Part shown: positions 9,800-21,277 of the stretch, in pieces | How positions within the stretch are numbered: the stretch's first letter is position 1 | Layout: each line of letters begins with the position of its first letter | Source of the DNA: Terfezia claveryi | Taxonomy: Eukaryota > Ascomycota > Pezizomycetes > Pezizales > Pezizaceae | DNA: 64,000 nucleotides | NCBI GenBank assembly: GCA_015179025.1 | Contig: WHUX01000069.1 | Span: 1 to 64,000 of the forward strand | Direction: 5' to 3' | The notes under the pieces: model-generated | Told to the model about the DNA's origin: nothing | The model's database searches: none | What the model saw: only the letters and a program-made list of their open reading frames with translations | Made by a program: the position numbers and the translations under genes

Positions 9800-10980
9800 G
9801 ATTTTTTTTTTTTTAAAATACTTAATACTCCTATGCGGCCCCGTTAGGGGGGCCATGAGGAGCCACACGGAAGCCCGGTGGATTCAAGGGTAAGGCAAGT
9901 TAATCTGCCAGACCCACGCGCGCTGAATAATACAAATATACGCTGAACTAAAACAGATGAGATGGGGCCCCGTGCTGTCATTAACGGTGAACCGATGACC
10001 CGGGGGCCTGACTGAGCCCCAGCCTGAAAACTGAATACAAAAGAGACTCGTGAATAAAAGAATTGTCTGGACTAGTGAACTCGTGATAACTCGTGGACTA
10101 TAACCAGGTGGAGAAACCCCTCCCGAAAAAGAATGCCTTGCGGCCTGTGAATGGACCTCCGCCGACAGAAAAATCATATAAGCTCCGGTGATAAAGGAAA
10201 ACGACGCTCATTCCCCATTCCCGTGAGGTGATCATGAAAGAAAACCTCGTGCAAGTGGAAAAAGAACCCCGAAGAAAAGACTAAACTCGCAGGTGGAAAC
10301 GCATCCAGGGAAACCCTCTCGCAGGTGGAAAAACCGAAAACCCTCGCAAGTGGAGTGGAAAACCTCACCGACAGAAGAATGCCTTGCGGCCTGGGATCTC
10401 GTCTCTCTCATCTGCTCCAATCGTAAAGTGCCTTTGATGCTAGAGGTGAGATGCCGCCATTGCTGTTGCGTAGGCGAAGTAGAACCGACATCACCTTGCT
10501 GGCTTTAGCAGTTCGTGCCTCGATACCTATGTGCTTTGAAGGAGAGGCAGCTGTCTACGATTATGCCGAGGGTCGTGATCTGTTTTCGTTTGTGATGGGG
10601 GCCGATGTCTAGGAATGAGTTTTTGCTTTTGTCCCATGCCAATTTGTCCTTTGCGGCCGATGTGAAGACAGGAGGTGATATTGCCTGGCATTAAAGGCTT
10701 CAAAACTGTCCAGGGCATGTAGTATCCAAGGTTGTCAGAGATAACAGCAAGTCAGTTTTCAAGCTGTAAGGACTTTTCATGATATCGCTTTCATCGCTTT
10801 CGTAGCCATTGAGGGACGGTGGTTGTAGGTGCCCAGTGACTGGTAGCCGGGTCTTCGGTGGGGGATTTCGTTGATGCATCTTCCCGGGATTGTCTTTTCT
10901 CTTTCTTGGCTGGTATGACGTCGTGATATGCAACTGGTATTTGAAGCCGTTATTTTGCAGCTCTGTGAAGGCCATGTAGT
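9800..10980 (-). mobile_element. Family A element with ORF remnant
   Basis: Poly(T) lies at 9803-9816, then the reverse-complemented tail to about 10030. Next comes a run of short repeats with CTCGCAGGTGGAAA or CTCGCAAGTGGA (10080-10350), as also seen at 24.30-24.50 and 38.15-38.35 kb. At 10700-10975 the minus strand encodes PRKRKDNPGKM and PPPKTRLPVTGH, the same protein start found at 23.35-23.43 kb (KRKDNPGKM, PPLKTRLPVRGH). This is a decayed copy of the ORF-bearing family A element described at 23.05-24.76 kb. Confidence 0.65.
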
Positions 10981-11329
10981 GGAGATGTGAGGATGCGAGC
11001 TGATTGAGCTGTGAGTTTACGACTCCGTAGATTGGATAGAATTGTTAATGATGGTGTATTAGGGTGCTGTCTTGCCCATCCACGATACGGGGCGGTAGAG
11101 AAGAATGGCAGATTATCGTGGGAGTTTTGGAACAAGAGCGTGGAGGAAAACTGTAGGGAGGAGTCCCAAAGTGTGAGATTAGGATGTGTTTGGAGAGCTT
11201 GTGGAGCTCTTTGGGTTGAGGGTGGTTTGGCCCCAAGGGGCCTTATGTGTAGCGCGGATGTGGTTGATCTTGCCAAGCCCAATTGCGACTATGCATCTTG
11301 GTCGATAGGAGTATGCAAGCAGCTATGCG

Positions 11330-12699
11330 ATGGACGAAACTCCAGTTGTGTTTACTAAGCATCTGGGAAGCATGAATGGCACGTACCTGAAGCCACTTTG
11401 GAGCAAACACCCCTCTCCGAGGATACTTGTTCAACTGGCTTTTCGCCTTTACACAACCCCCCGCCCCCCGAGACTACAATCGATATTCGACAGCCCTCAT
11501 CCAGCCCTCAGCTCGATGGACACCCAATATCCCAGCCTTATGACTTCCCAGCACCTTCGTCCGTCGGAATCAGCAACCTCATCATCTTCATTATGCTCGT
11601 CCATACCTACCAACACCAACAAGCTGGGTAACGCCCCCTTCGTGCCGACCGTCAATCTCAATGACGAATACGTTCTCTGGCTCTCCTTCATCAACCCCAG
11701 CACCAGCACTGTTAGCAGCCCCCCCATGGTTCTTGCATACCGCCCCTCTTGGCTACACCTCATCCTTCGTGGTACCCCTGTCTCGTCCGTCGTAACCACC
11801 TCCTTGTCTTTATTTCCGCTGGACCTGTTTAACTTTACTGAACGCTTGTCCGAGATGTTTGGCATCCCCATCCATAAATATACATTGTGGAGCTACTTCG
11901 CGGTGGATCTAGAATATATATTTGCTCTGTGAGGGAGCTAATTAGTGAGTTTCAGCGAATTTGGTGGGCCGGAGCCACACTTGGCGGGAATGGGACTGGC
12001 GCAGTTGAAGTGGAGGCAGCTCAATATCCAGATATCAAAAATAGTTGCAGAAATACAGACACTATTGGCAAGGAATCAAGCTAGCGCATGGGGCAAGAAC
12101 AGGGAGGCCCGTTTGGGTTCACGGGACAGATTGTGTACATGGTTCGACAGGCAGGTGCAGCCTCTGCCGTACTACCACAGGTAGATGCAGGCATGGACTC
12201 TCCAGTGGTAACTTCTGCTACTCGGGAACTGGGTCTGACAGGCTCACCAACCTACACACCTGGAGTTATTTGGTCAAATAACTCGCTGCAACGAAGGAGG
12301 GCCTACATTGATATCAGGCTATGCTGTCCCCCTATACAGTCTTTAAGCCCGAAACCACTAATAATGGCGCAATCTACCCTGATCCGGGCTGAGCTGCCTA
12401 TTACCAATATATCAACATCTAATTTAGGTCCATCTGGCCACTCAGGCCACTGGACTACAAATTCCCTCGAGATATTAATCCGGAACGAAATCGATGAAAT
12501 TGGGGTTAGGCTTATGATAGAGAAATTGGTCATTACATTCAGAGGGAAGGAGGTTGATGATTGTGTCCTGGGCAGACTATATGACAACCTCGTGGGGAGT
12601 ATTTCAGCGAATCGGAGTGGGGGGCAGGAACAGGGGACACTGGATGAGCTGCCGGAGGCGATCTTGGCATTCGAGGCATCCGTAATGTGCAGGTGGTAG
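11330..12699 (+). CDS. Hypothetical gene region, structure unresolved
   Basis: Three reading frames follow each other on the plus strand: 11330-11932 (200 residues, ATG start), 11945-12184, and 12088-12699. The first is Ser/Thr/Pro-rich and then has NLNDEYVLWLSFINPSTSTV and LDLFNFTERLSEMFGIP. The second holds an amphipathic stretch (LKWRQLNIQISKIVAEIQTL). The third ends with LEILIRNEIDEIGVRLMIEK. Low-complexity and TE-like sequence is absent here, so this may be one intron-containing or frameshifted gene. A possible intron runs from GTGGAT (11902) to TTTCAG (11959). I recognise no domain. Confidence 0.3.
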
Positions 12700-12745
12700 A
12701 TTGTAGCTGTGTAGAGCAAGGATAATAGTTAGCTGGAGTGAGATA

Positions 12746-12810
12746 TGTTCTGGCCTACCCGGGAATTTTGCTGATTCGCGAATCAGCCGATTCCCGGGTA
12801 GGCCAGAACA
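12746..12810. repeat. 65-base near-perfect palindrome
   Basis: TGTTCTGGCCTACCCGGGAA is mirrored by TTCCCGGGTAGGCCAGAACA at the other end, and the centre GCTGATTCGCGAATCAGC is itself a perfect palindrome. Only a few bases between the outer arms and the centre are unpaired. It lies immediately downstream of the hypothetical frame ending at 12699. Confidence 0.9.
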
Positions 12811-12980
12811 GATATATGGCGGGATAGTAGCTGAAGTAAATTGATTTAATAACTATGTGGGGAGATCTTTAATAGTTGGCTGCAACAAGACCCTTACAAT
12901 AATAAATGAGGTATGATGATGATTCTACAACTCCATATGATTAATCCAAACCATAATATGTTTTGGTAGAATGCTTAAAC

Positions 12981-13510
12981 TATTTTTTTTTTTTCCACTT
13001 CCCCTAATTTGGGGGCTATGATGTGCCACCCAGAAATCCGGCTGGATTTAGGACGAGGCATTTCCCTGCCATGTCCGGCCCACAGAAAACAAACAAAGGA
13101 ACAGGACCATCGGAGGCCGAATCGGCGAGGCCATACATATGAGAAAAAATAAAAGCTCAAGCGGATGGACCCCCGGAATGCTGTCACTGCCAGATGACCT
13201 CGAGAAGCCTGACTGAAGTCTGTCTTGAAAAAGCACTCGATAGTCGAGTGAGAAAACCCGGGAAATAAGATATCCAAGAAAAATGTCATAACCGTCGTTC
13301 TCATCGCTCCCGCTTAGATACTCCTCCCTGCGAGCCTTCGAAATAGGAAGCCGAAGAAGGCCTCTACCGCATCCCACCTATAACTGTCCTCCTCTTTAAT
13401 CCACATGTCATGGTCTAGATCTTCCCAGTCCTTGATGGCCTCCAGGACTGCTCGTTGGTCACTGAGATCTGGACAGTCAAAGGGGATGTGTCGACCATCT
13501 TATATATGGT
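12981..13510 (-). mobile_element. 5'-truncated LINE A copy with ORF2 end
   Basis: A poly(T) run at 12981-12995 marks the 3' end, followed by the reverse-complemented family A tail. Further upstream (minus strand, about 13510 to 13325) the sequence encodes FDCPDLSDQRAVLEAIKDWE and then WDAVEAFFGFL. This matches the C-terminus of the LINE ORF2 at 55.5-56.07 kb (FDCPHF, IKDWEDLD, WDAVEAFFSFLYREMAGR). It shows that the family A tail belongs to a LINE of the RNase H-bearing Tad/I type. Confidence 0.8.
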
Positions 13511-13515
13511 ATCCA

Positions 13516-13800
13516 TTTTTTTTTTATTTATTTTTTTGAAATACCTATTACTCCTATTCGATTCCAGTAAGGGGACAACGAAGAGTCACCGGAAACTCGG
13601 GTGGATTCAGGGCAAGTTGATCTGCCAGGTCCGGCGCGCGGAAAACAAGCAAAGACACATATGAACAAAACCACAACCATATGACAAGAAAGACGAGAAG
13701 AATAACAAAGAAGTAGGAAATCGGTAAATCTCGAATGACCCAGAGCCCCCATGCTGTCATTAATCAGCAAGATGCCTCCATATGTCAGATAGTAAACACT
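13516..13800 (-). mobile_element. Family A 3' tail copy
   Basis: An imperfect poly(T) at 13516-13534 is followed by CCTATTCGATTCCAGTAAGG, GTCACCGGAAACTCGGGTGG, GATCTGCCAGGTCCGGCGCG and CTGTCATTAATC. It lies head to tail with the copy ending at 12981, so two insertions are adjacent. Confidence 0.8.
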
Positions 13801-14049
13801 TACTGACGGTCGTGTCATATTTGAAATCACCTGATGTTCTAGGTTCATTGTAAACGCCTGTAGTCCATGCCTTTGGGCAATGGCGCATGGTGGAGGTGAG
13901 GAGGCAAATGAACACCTCATTGATCGAATTGAAGAAGGTGTCATCATAATTGCCCCGCAGCTTGGAACTTGCGAAATATTTCCTGAAAATTATTTCAGTT
14001 ATTTCGAGGACTCGGAAATGTCGTTGATCAGTCTACATAAGTATTAGGC

Positions 14050-14455
14050 ATGTCTAGATAGACTTCAGACATGGGAGGAAATTACTTCTCGTCCGTATCC
14101 TCGGCAAATGAACCTATCTTGAAACAACAACTTGTTGACCTTGACTGCTCTCTCCGTTTGAGGCAGCTTGTTCGGCCCGAAGACCTCGATAATGCTGTGT
14201 TTACATTCGTAAACCAGATGTGATCGAGTCCACGAATGAATGCTGCGGAGCCGTGATGGTTTAGAGTAACATCCGATGACATAGATACCTAGGGAATATC
14301 ACTTACGTGAGTATTTGAGAGCTTCATGCGTTCCAGCTCTTGACCAGATTCTTCTTGCGCTCTGAGCCAGGACTCCGACAACAATTGCCCAATTTCTTCC
14401 GCGCTCAGCATCGGGTTACCGAATAATGTGTACTGGCGCACGTGAGCTGCCGCCC
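14050..14455 (-). pseudogene. Possible exon remnants of an unknown gene
   Basis: The minus strand reads LFGNPMLSAEEIGQLLSESW and AQEESGQELERMKLSNTH up to a GTAAGT at about 14312. Downstream, another frame reads HLVYECKHSIIEVFGPNKLP, then QDRFICRGYGREV and a stop. Both stretches look coding, but I could not find a splice pair that joins them in frame. Upstream it is cut by a family A fragment at 14461. I do not recognise a domain. Confidence 0.3.
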
Positions 14456-14460
14456 GAATT

Positions 14461-14590
14461 GTTTTTTTTTTTTTTTTTTTTTTTTTAATACTTGCCCGAA
14501 TTGTTAGGTTCTTGTATTCGTCTGGAATACTGAAAATGCCAGATGACCTCGAGGGGCCTGTAAAGCGACAGAAAACCCACACAGAAAGGA
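14461..14590 (-). mobile_element. Family A tail fragment with long poly(T)
   Basis: A T run of 26 bases (14461-14486) is followed by TAATACTTG and then, after a deletion, by CCAGATGACCTCGAGGGGCC, which belongs to the tail about 180 bases further in. The central part of the tail is missing. Confidence 0.6.
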
Positions 14591-14599
14591 AAGGCTTTG

Positions 14600-15180
14600 G
14601 CTTGGGATGGTAGCTTTGACGGCGTGCAGTCAGGTGCTCACAGTGCTCAGCTCGATGTGACTCCTCTTGTTCTCACTGATGATCTCGATCTCGATGACGA
14701 TGGCGATGTTTTTTTTGTCTAGGTCTCTACGACCGAAGGGGCCTTTATAGCCACCTCCTCGTAGGCCTGACACTGACTAAACTAAGCTAGCAACGTTATC
14801 TATCTAATGCAAACAACTCGGAAAGCTAAAATAAACGCCCGATTCACGGGACTTATTATCGGGCAAATATCAGCCCGTAACACCCCCCTTCATCAGGGAT
14901 GGTTAGGAATCTTCCTGACCGTCCCGTAACAACAAAGCTCTAGAGCTACTAAACAAACAAACAACATATTAGAGAGAAGAGATAAGGCTATTGCCTTTTG
15001 CTGCTTAAACTGTGCAACCTATTCTCATAAATCCCGTACTGCCAATTCCCTCAGAATGAACGGCTTCACTCGGTCTGTATGCCAACCCTTATGTATCGTC
15101 CCATTGGTCGTTTGGAAGTCGATCTTCCCCTTCGATGTGATACTATATGTGATTTGAGCTGGGCCCTTCGGCACGAGACT
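14600..15180 (-). mobile_element. Decayed LTR retrotransposon 3' end (integrase tail and LTR)
   Basis: On the minus strand 15180 to 15030 encodes GPAQITYSITSKGKIDFQTT, NGTIHKGWHTDRVKPF and a stop. An NG..H..R-x-K-P-F ending is usual for the small beta-barrel at the end of gypsy integrases. About 150 bases later a purine tract (GATGAAGGGGGG) is followed by TGTTACGGGC at about 14882, as expected for the start of an LTR. A GCTATAAAGG box lies inside it near 14742. The far end of the LTR is not clear. A family A element (15193-15498) has landed in the coding part. Confidence 0.45.
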
Positions 15181-15192
15181 ACATAAGGTAGT

Positions 15193-15498
15193 TTCTACTG
15201 GCGAGCGGTTTCTAATTTTCTCTTTCTCACCTGCGCGGGGTTTTTCACATTCACAGGCCGTAAGGCACTCTTTTGTTCTTCGGGGCTCCAGTCAGGGCCC
15301 TCGGGCTCATCCGGCACTGCCGGTTAATGACAGCATGGGAGTATCCCATTCATGAGTCTCCTTTTTGTTTTGGGTACTTATCAGTTTGCGTGGGTCTGGC
15401 AGATTAACCTGCCTCTCCCTTGAATCCACCGGGTTTCTGCGTGGCTCCTCATAGCCCCCTATAGGAGTACTGAGTATAAAAAAAAAAAAAAAAAAAAA
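15193..15498 (+). mobile_element. Complete 306-base family A insertion with target duplication
   Basis: It is bounded by the direct repeat ACATAAGGTAGT (15181-15192 and 15499-15510). The body starts TTCTACTGGCGAG, has the CACCTGCGCGGGG motif, the conserved CTGGCAGATTAACCTGCC block, a stem-loop, TAGGAGTACTGAGTAT and a poly(A). It contains no coding sequence. The exact duplication and A tail indicate target-primed reverse transcription. Confidence 0.9.
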
Positions 15499-15829
15499 AC
15501 ATAAGGTAGTCTCACACCGCGCCCCGTTACAGTAGTCTTGGCATGAGACTAGAGAGGTACAGCACAAATCAAATTTGAATCACTACTGACTAGATAAGCT
15601 AAGCAGCATCTCAATCACATGACCAAGGGACACAAGAGTACGGTACGGTAGGTAGCGTCAGTCACACAACGTAGAATAAGTCACAACCTAGTCTGGTCCA
15701 TAAGTAATCGCTTCATAGTCTCATGCCAAGAATCTAGTCGCTTCAAATCTCTCACCCTGATTATGAACCGAAACCACCCCTGTTCACTCACACAAACAAA
15801 CAACATCCCGAACACCATACCTCAATAAT

Positions 15830-17103
15830 AATAGCTTAATAGTCAAATGCATGCCCAGCCCCTGGTACGAAGCATGCTCATCATACATTATGTCCGAGGC
15901 AATCCAAGGCGTAGCGAGGATTTCTCCTGGTGGCCTTCGCAACTTGGGCTTGTGTTGTCGGGCTAACTGGGAATTTAGCAACTTTACTCCTAAAAGTGAT
16001 TCAGGATCTCAACTCTCACGGACGGCGAAAAAGATTCCGGATGTAGCATTTGGACGACTTTCCGATAACTTCCCAACATTGGCGGTGGAGGTGGGGTTTT
16101 CGGAGTTGTGGCCATCCTTGATAGAGGATGTGCGATTATTTTTGACAGGGATAGAGAATGTTACAAAAGTTGTGCTCTTGATTTAAGTTGATGGAGCAGA
16201 AGGTTAACGGAGATTACACAAACCCTATTACCGACAGAAGGTCAAATGATGGAAGGCCAAAGCAAATATGTTTCATTGGCCTGGGGATGTAAAGGAGGAG
16301 CAGGAAATACAGGGTGTTAATGATCCTGAAGATGAGGAGGAACCACGAGATGCCAACAGCCAAAACTCATGCCCCCCATACTAACCCCCCCACCTTCACC
16401 GGACCGAAAAGACATTGATAATAACCCTATCCTTGAGAAACTTGAATGCACTCTCGAAACCTACTTCTTAGCCACCGACGCCCTCAGTATTTTATTTCTA
16501 CCCCTGATTGCCCCCATAACCGCAACGCTCTATTGCTATCGCCAGCGATCTCCAGAAGATACTATAGATGCCAACGGTGACCACACTCTAGATTTATTCT
16601 GCACAGCGAGAATATCTTTTCTTCAGGATAACAAGGTGGTCCAGGGTACTAGGTTTGTACTTGGGTTGCACGATATTCTGGGGACAGACTCGGAATTAGG
16701 CAGTTCCGAGGAGGTAGTGGAATATGATTTAGAATTATTGGCGCAGGAGGTTGTAGAGGAAAATCTAAGTATGCAGAAAAAACGAGCAAGGGTTCGGGCG
16801 AAAAAGGTGTTGGAACATTGGATCGCAGGGGTTAGAGAGCAGAGCGCGAGCCTGTTGAACAGGGTTAGACAGGAGCTCGTACTAGAAGTTGGGGAAAAGA
16901 AAACCCAAGGTACTAGAAAGCGGGTGCGGTATGGGGTGTTCGTAGACAATGATCAGTATACCTCATTTATTGGGTTTAAAAAACAAAGATTACAGGGGAA
17001 GGATGGAGAGGAGAGGGGTAAAGAGCATGAAGATGGAGATGAGGATGGTGATGACAAGTATGACGATAAAATTCGGGATGAGGATTGGACGGATGAAGGA
17101 TGA
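15830..17103 (+). pseudogene. Dead copy of the PD-(D/E)XK-like gene
   Basis: This is homologous to the intact gene at 59584-61762. Shared landmarks are LIVKCMPS..YEACS near 15833-15880, NFPTLAVEVGFSELWPSLIE near 16068-16130, WKAKA near 16250, and in the downstream frame (16369-17103) a region with LETYFLATDA, ITATLYCY, VRAKKVLEHWIAGVR and an acidic Lys/Asp/Glu-rich tail. TAA at 16184, at least two frame changes between 16184 and 16369, and the absence of the N-terminal half mark it as non-functional. It has no intron where the intact gene has one. Either it is a retro-copy, or the 5' splice region has diverged beyond recognition. Confidence 0.7.
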
Positions 17104-19500
17104 AGATGAAGGGAATCTGATGAATATGTATGTACACTGGCATGATTGCAAAGCGATGCCTGAAGGTTCGAAATCTGTCAGGTTGTTGCATGCAGTTCTT
17201 TTTTTTTTTTTTTTTTGTTATCAAATCACTTGTTATCAGACGATGCTATAGGTGTAATTATTTGAGATGGCGTAAAGAGTGTATGTGGTGGGGCGACCCC
17301 TATAAATATTCCTTTTTTTAAATTGTAGTTGGAAATGGATAAGTTTGATCCTCAATGGCAGCCTGGGTCCACTCTCCCTTCCCATATGGGTCAAATTCCC
17401 ACACGAGTCATTTCTGAGGTTATGTACTTAGAAATTGCAAAAAATTTCTAGAATGTTTGACATCATAACCTATTTGTTTTGATTTTGTTTATCCTGTAAA
17501 ATCAAATAATATTTCCCATGAACTACTGACCGACCCACTTGGGCCCTTCATACAATTGTATAGATAATTGGATTCTTAAGCACGAAAGAGTGCATGGCAT
17601 GCATGTGATGTATATGTTCTGGGCCAGGCCACTCGCGAGAGGCCTGCAATATACCCAATATTCGCCCCGTCCCCAGCTTCACGTGCAACTACCCAGCCAT
17701 AACTTACCTATGGCTGCGTTATATTTTCCGCATCTACCACACACTTGTTTTTCTGAACTCGCGAAGTCTTGTTGCCTTTCGCATATCTGCTTCTGCTTAG
17801 CGGGAGGGAAGGGGTGGTGCAAACCAGCCGCACTGCCCTCCGTGTATATATCCTGCTACCTTACGTTAATTCCCACTATCATTCCCAATGATATATATAT
17901 ATATTAATGAACTCTAAACCAGACTACATTCGCAGTTCAACCAGAATCACACCCCCGGTCCGCGAATGGTATGACAAGTACCTCCCTTCTTATCCTTCCC
18001 GAATAGAAACCCTCAGGGTAAGGGTGCAAAGCAACGGTGGTAAAATTGAACAATTCAGCAGGCACCACCTAGCGAGCAGGTGTCACGGCTCAAACAAGTC
18101 CTTAGAGTTATTCATGTGCTATTCACATGAATATAAGGGAATGACGGCATTAACAACAAACTTAGTTATGAGATCATGACTCGAAGGAGATTCCTATAGA
18201 AGGATCTCCATTTTCCCTATCATATATTCTTCTTCTTCAAGCAACGTCTTGTATCCTAGCCTAGTCTAATACAATACGTCCTGCACGAACATCACAGTCC
18301 GTCATAGTCTCACAGTCGCGGCTCTGCGTTCAAAATCTCGCTCACCCTGCCCTGTGGAGGTTATTAAAAGCGCTCTGGATGTCACTACCATTCTCGTCTT
18401 CTGCATCCCAGTGGGTCACGTTCTCCTTTACCCTCCACAACCCTCGCCCCTACCATGCGGTGATCCGAGCCTGGTAGCAATGCATTGTCTATCCCAAGTG
18501 GCCTTGCCTTTTGTTTGCTGCGTGAAGTGGAAGTCTCTGTACGAATTTCTGGCGATAACCATTGTGCTGTTAGATTGCAGTTTAATGTATGCTGCCTCTG
18601 TTCATTCTCCAATCTCACCAATCACTTGATCCCTTGATTTTCACTTACGTGATGTTTAGCCTATAGGTAGACACTCAACTCTCTGCTCCGATACCTGGGT
18701 GTCGGTTCCTCGTGCCTCATTCTCCGCTATTACCCACCTTATCCGCTTCCACATCATCCCAGATATATTTCTAGATATGTATAACCCGCCACCCACTATT
18801 CGCTCCTTAACGTGGGGTTCTTGAAAGGCTCACCAATTTAGCCCCTATCGTCTGATTCCGTACCTATTGAGTGATGCCCAAAAATAATGTTGTATATCCC
18901 CAGAGTCGTGCTCAGATACCGATGTTGGTTTATTGATGTATCAAATATAGGTGCACTCAAAATGTATCAATAGCTGATAAGTATGCCAGTAACTTCAAAA
19001 CGATAGCGGAGGGGGCATTTGGGCGTTCAGCGCCTCAGCTTACAGCTGCGCGGAAATAGTTAGCCCCAATCCAATGCTACAGAAACCAATTTATACGCAC
19101 CTAAACGATGATACATGTTCTGGCGTATCCCTCTTAGCCTCGAACCCAGGGGGATAGATAAGACGGAGAGATTTGTTTTGCGGTTTGTTACATGATAGGC
19201 CACTTGCTTCCGAGACTAGTGCCACCTTCACCCGTTGATAAGCCCCTTACCCCACTTATCACATAACCGGGCCATGTCTCCTTGGTGCAGCTGGATTGAT
19301 CTCGATCAATTCACAGCTATTGTGGGTATTGGTCGCAGGTTCGACTCCTGGCATAAACACCTCGTTCAAGAAATGGAGGTTGACGACAGGAGCACCCAAC
19401 CCCAGATGTAGCCGTACTTCCAAGAAGTCGCATTAGCTCTCCGAAAAGGACTTGCTCCAGGCGAACTGGTTTTTTTGCTTATCAGACGTTGTAGGTTATT
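17104..19500. other. Intergenic, no gene recognised
   Basis: Poly(T) at 17201-17217 has no family A or B tail beside it. At 17650-17690 there is CCAATATTCGCCCCGTCCCC, a relative of the satellite motif at 7.4-7.6 kb. A frame of 90 residues starting with ATG at 17907 has no recognisable feature. The stretch 18650-19500 is featureless apart from a tRNA-like B-box at 19350 (see rejected items). Confidence 0.4.
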
Positions 19501-19546
19501 ATTCCTCATGCATTTTTTTTTTTTTTTAAACAAAAAAAGTACTTGG

Positions 19547-19598
19547 GCCGTCTCATAGCCTTAGGCTGCATAGATGTATAGATTCCAAAAAAAAATAT
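19547..19598 (+). mobile_element. LINE B 3' tail
   Basis: GGGCCGTCTCATAGCCTTAG and GATGTATAGATTCC followed by A's match the minus-strand ends of LINE B at 22.03-22.08 and 34.66-34.70 kb. It is flanked by poly(T) at 19513-19527 and by ATTCGGTCCCAGTAA, which is a family A tail end, at 19609-19628. Two tail-only insertions therefore appear nested. TTCCTCATGC repeats near 19501 and 19628 as a likely target duplication. Confidence 0.65.
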
Positions 19599-19839
19599 AT
19601 ATATATATATATTCGGTCCCAGTAATTGTTCCTCATGCTATTATGACTACTGTTTCTCTTGCTTGGTTTTTCCTGACGTTGGGTGCTTAAATCGACTAAC
19701 CCACTCTCGCGGTATTTTCAGCACCCAAAAATTGTTTTAAGACGTAAATATGAGGCAAGGGTTGCCTTGCCAAACGAGCTGTCACCCGCGCCAGCAGGAA
19801 ACTGAATCCAGTCTCCACTAATCAAAGCGTATATGTATA

Positions 19840-20000
19840 GTGTGCGGAGGTCTAGTGTATAGAGGTATAATGTGTGGAGGTACAGTGTGTGGAGGTATAC
19901 GGAGCGGAGGTATAGTGTGCGGAGGTATAGTGTATAGAGGTATAGTGTGCGGAGGTACACAGTGTATGGAGATATACGGAGCGGAGGTATAGTTATAGGA
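19840..20000. repeat. 15-base minisatellite GGAGGTATAGTGTGT
   Basis: About ten units of a 15-base repeat with variants GTGCGGAGGTATAGT, GTGTGGAGGTACAGT and GAGCGGAGGTATAGT. The same motif reappears at 20390-20440 and 21200-21290, and inverted at 21860-22012 and 22805-22880. One long array has therefore been broken up by several insertions. Confidence 0.85.
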
Positions 20001-20430
20001 ATAGGTGCACAGCGAGAGCCAAAAGTCCAATGAAGGAAGATACGAATACTGGATAAAGATCGAGTGCACAGAGAAGAGATGAATAGTGAAAGGACATATT
20101 AGGCAGTGAATGCGTATGATCGTATTGAACTATCATCTCTAACGTAGGAAATGAACGAGATATTTATACATGAATGAACGGGCATCTAAAGGAGGTTGGT
20201 GAAGCACGCCAAATGAGTCCGAGCCTGCTGTGAAGCCATAAAATACGTCAAGTAAGTACGAGCCTGCTGTGTGAGTGCGAGGATGCCGTGAAGCCATAAA
20301 GCACAGCATATGCGAGTGCCATTGCATGTAGTATATAGTAGCAAGGTATGGGCGGAATGAACGATGGAATGAATGGCTTTCTAATAATGGTATGTGGAGG
20401 TACAATATGTAGAGGTATACTATGCAGAGG

Positions 20431-21195
20431 TATAGTATACTCGATCGATACAAGCATACCAGATATAAGAATATATTGGTTACAAGCATACCTTTACCGG
20501 TTCCATATAGTAAGCATATTTTGGATACTAGAATATTCTTATTGTTTTGCTTAGTCACCATACATATGCTTGTATCTAGAGAAGTACTAAACCACAAATA
20601 GACAGTTATCGATAAGAAACTACCCTCTCTACGAGGCTTGTGCCAACCAGACTAGAAACTACCCGGCAGTATTATACCTCTGTCAAGGTAGTACATACAA
20701 GATCAAAGCAGGGGAATAATGGCATCATCATCTACTCCTGCTGTACACCAGTGCCAGTTACACCCTACGAAGCGCTCATACATATTGAAGGGCTACTCCT
20801 CTTCTCACTTCCAGCTGAACCCACAGCTAATATCAATGAGCTACAAGAGGTCCTAAAGCGTGAGAAAAAGCGCATTGAGATTCTGGAAATTCAACGCAGA
20901 CGTCAGCATACACAGCGCAGGATCACTGACTTCCTGGGGCCTCCCGGAGCCACCTCGTCCTCCTCCGCCCCCCCTCCTCCTTCACTCCTTGAGACTCTGG
21001 CTTTCACATCTACTCTCATGTATCTATTTATTACTTGTATGCTCTCATTGTATTTACTATCTTATTCCGTGACTTTTCCTACTGCCAGGTTGCTTTATTC
21101 TATATTTTCCTATTTTCTCTTGATATAAGAATATATTGGTTACAAGCATACTTCCCCCTGTCCGAACAATATGCTTGTATCGAGAGTATACTGTA
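20431..21195 (+). mobile_element. Internally deleted pogo-type transposon
   Basis: The ends are inverted repeats: TAGTATACTCGATCGATACA on the left, and on the right the complement of TACAGTATACTCTCGATACA, each next to TA. A subterminal block, GATATAAGAATATATTGGTT, occurs near both ends in direct orientation. Between them, 20755-20945 encodes EALIHIEGLLLFSL, LQEVLKREKKRIEILEI and RRITDFLG. This is the usual C-terminal pattern of fungal pogo/Fot1 (DDE_1) transposases, which end in a coiled segment and a T/ITDFF-like motif. The catalytic part is missing. It is inserted in the 15-base minisatellite. Confidence 0.7.
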
Positions 21196-21277
21196 CTACG
21201 TGGAGGTATGGTGGGAAGAGGCGTACTGTGTGGAGGTATAGTTTACGGAGGTATAGTGCGTGGAGGTATGATGGGTA

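Noticed and set aside
15851..16186. Short functional gene on its own
   Set aside because: Comparison with 59584-61762 shows that it is the middle of a longer, broken gene.
19295..19385. Possible tRNA gene
   Set aside because: GGTTCGACTCC at 19350 is a good B-box and GGTGCAGCTGG resembles an A-box, but no acceptor stem can be formed, the T-stem has a mismatch and the anticodon arm is unclear. At most a chance match or a tRNA-derived relic.
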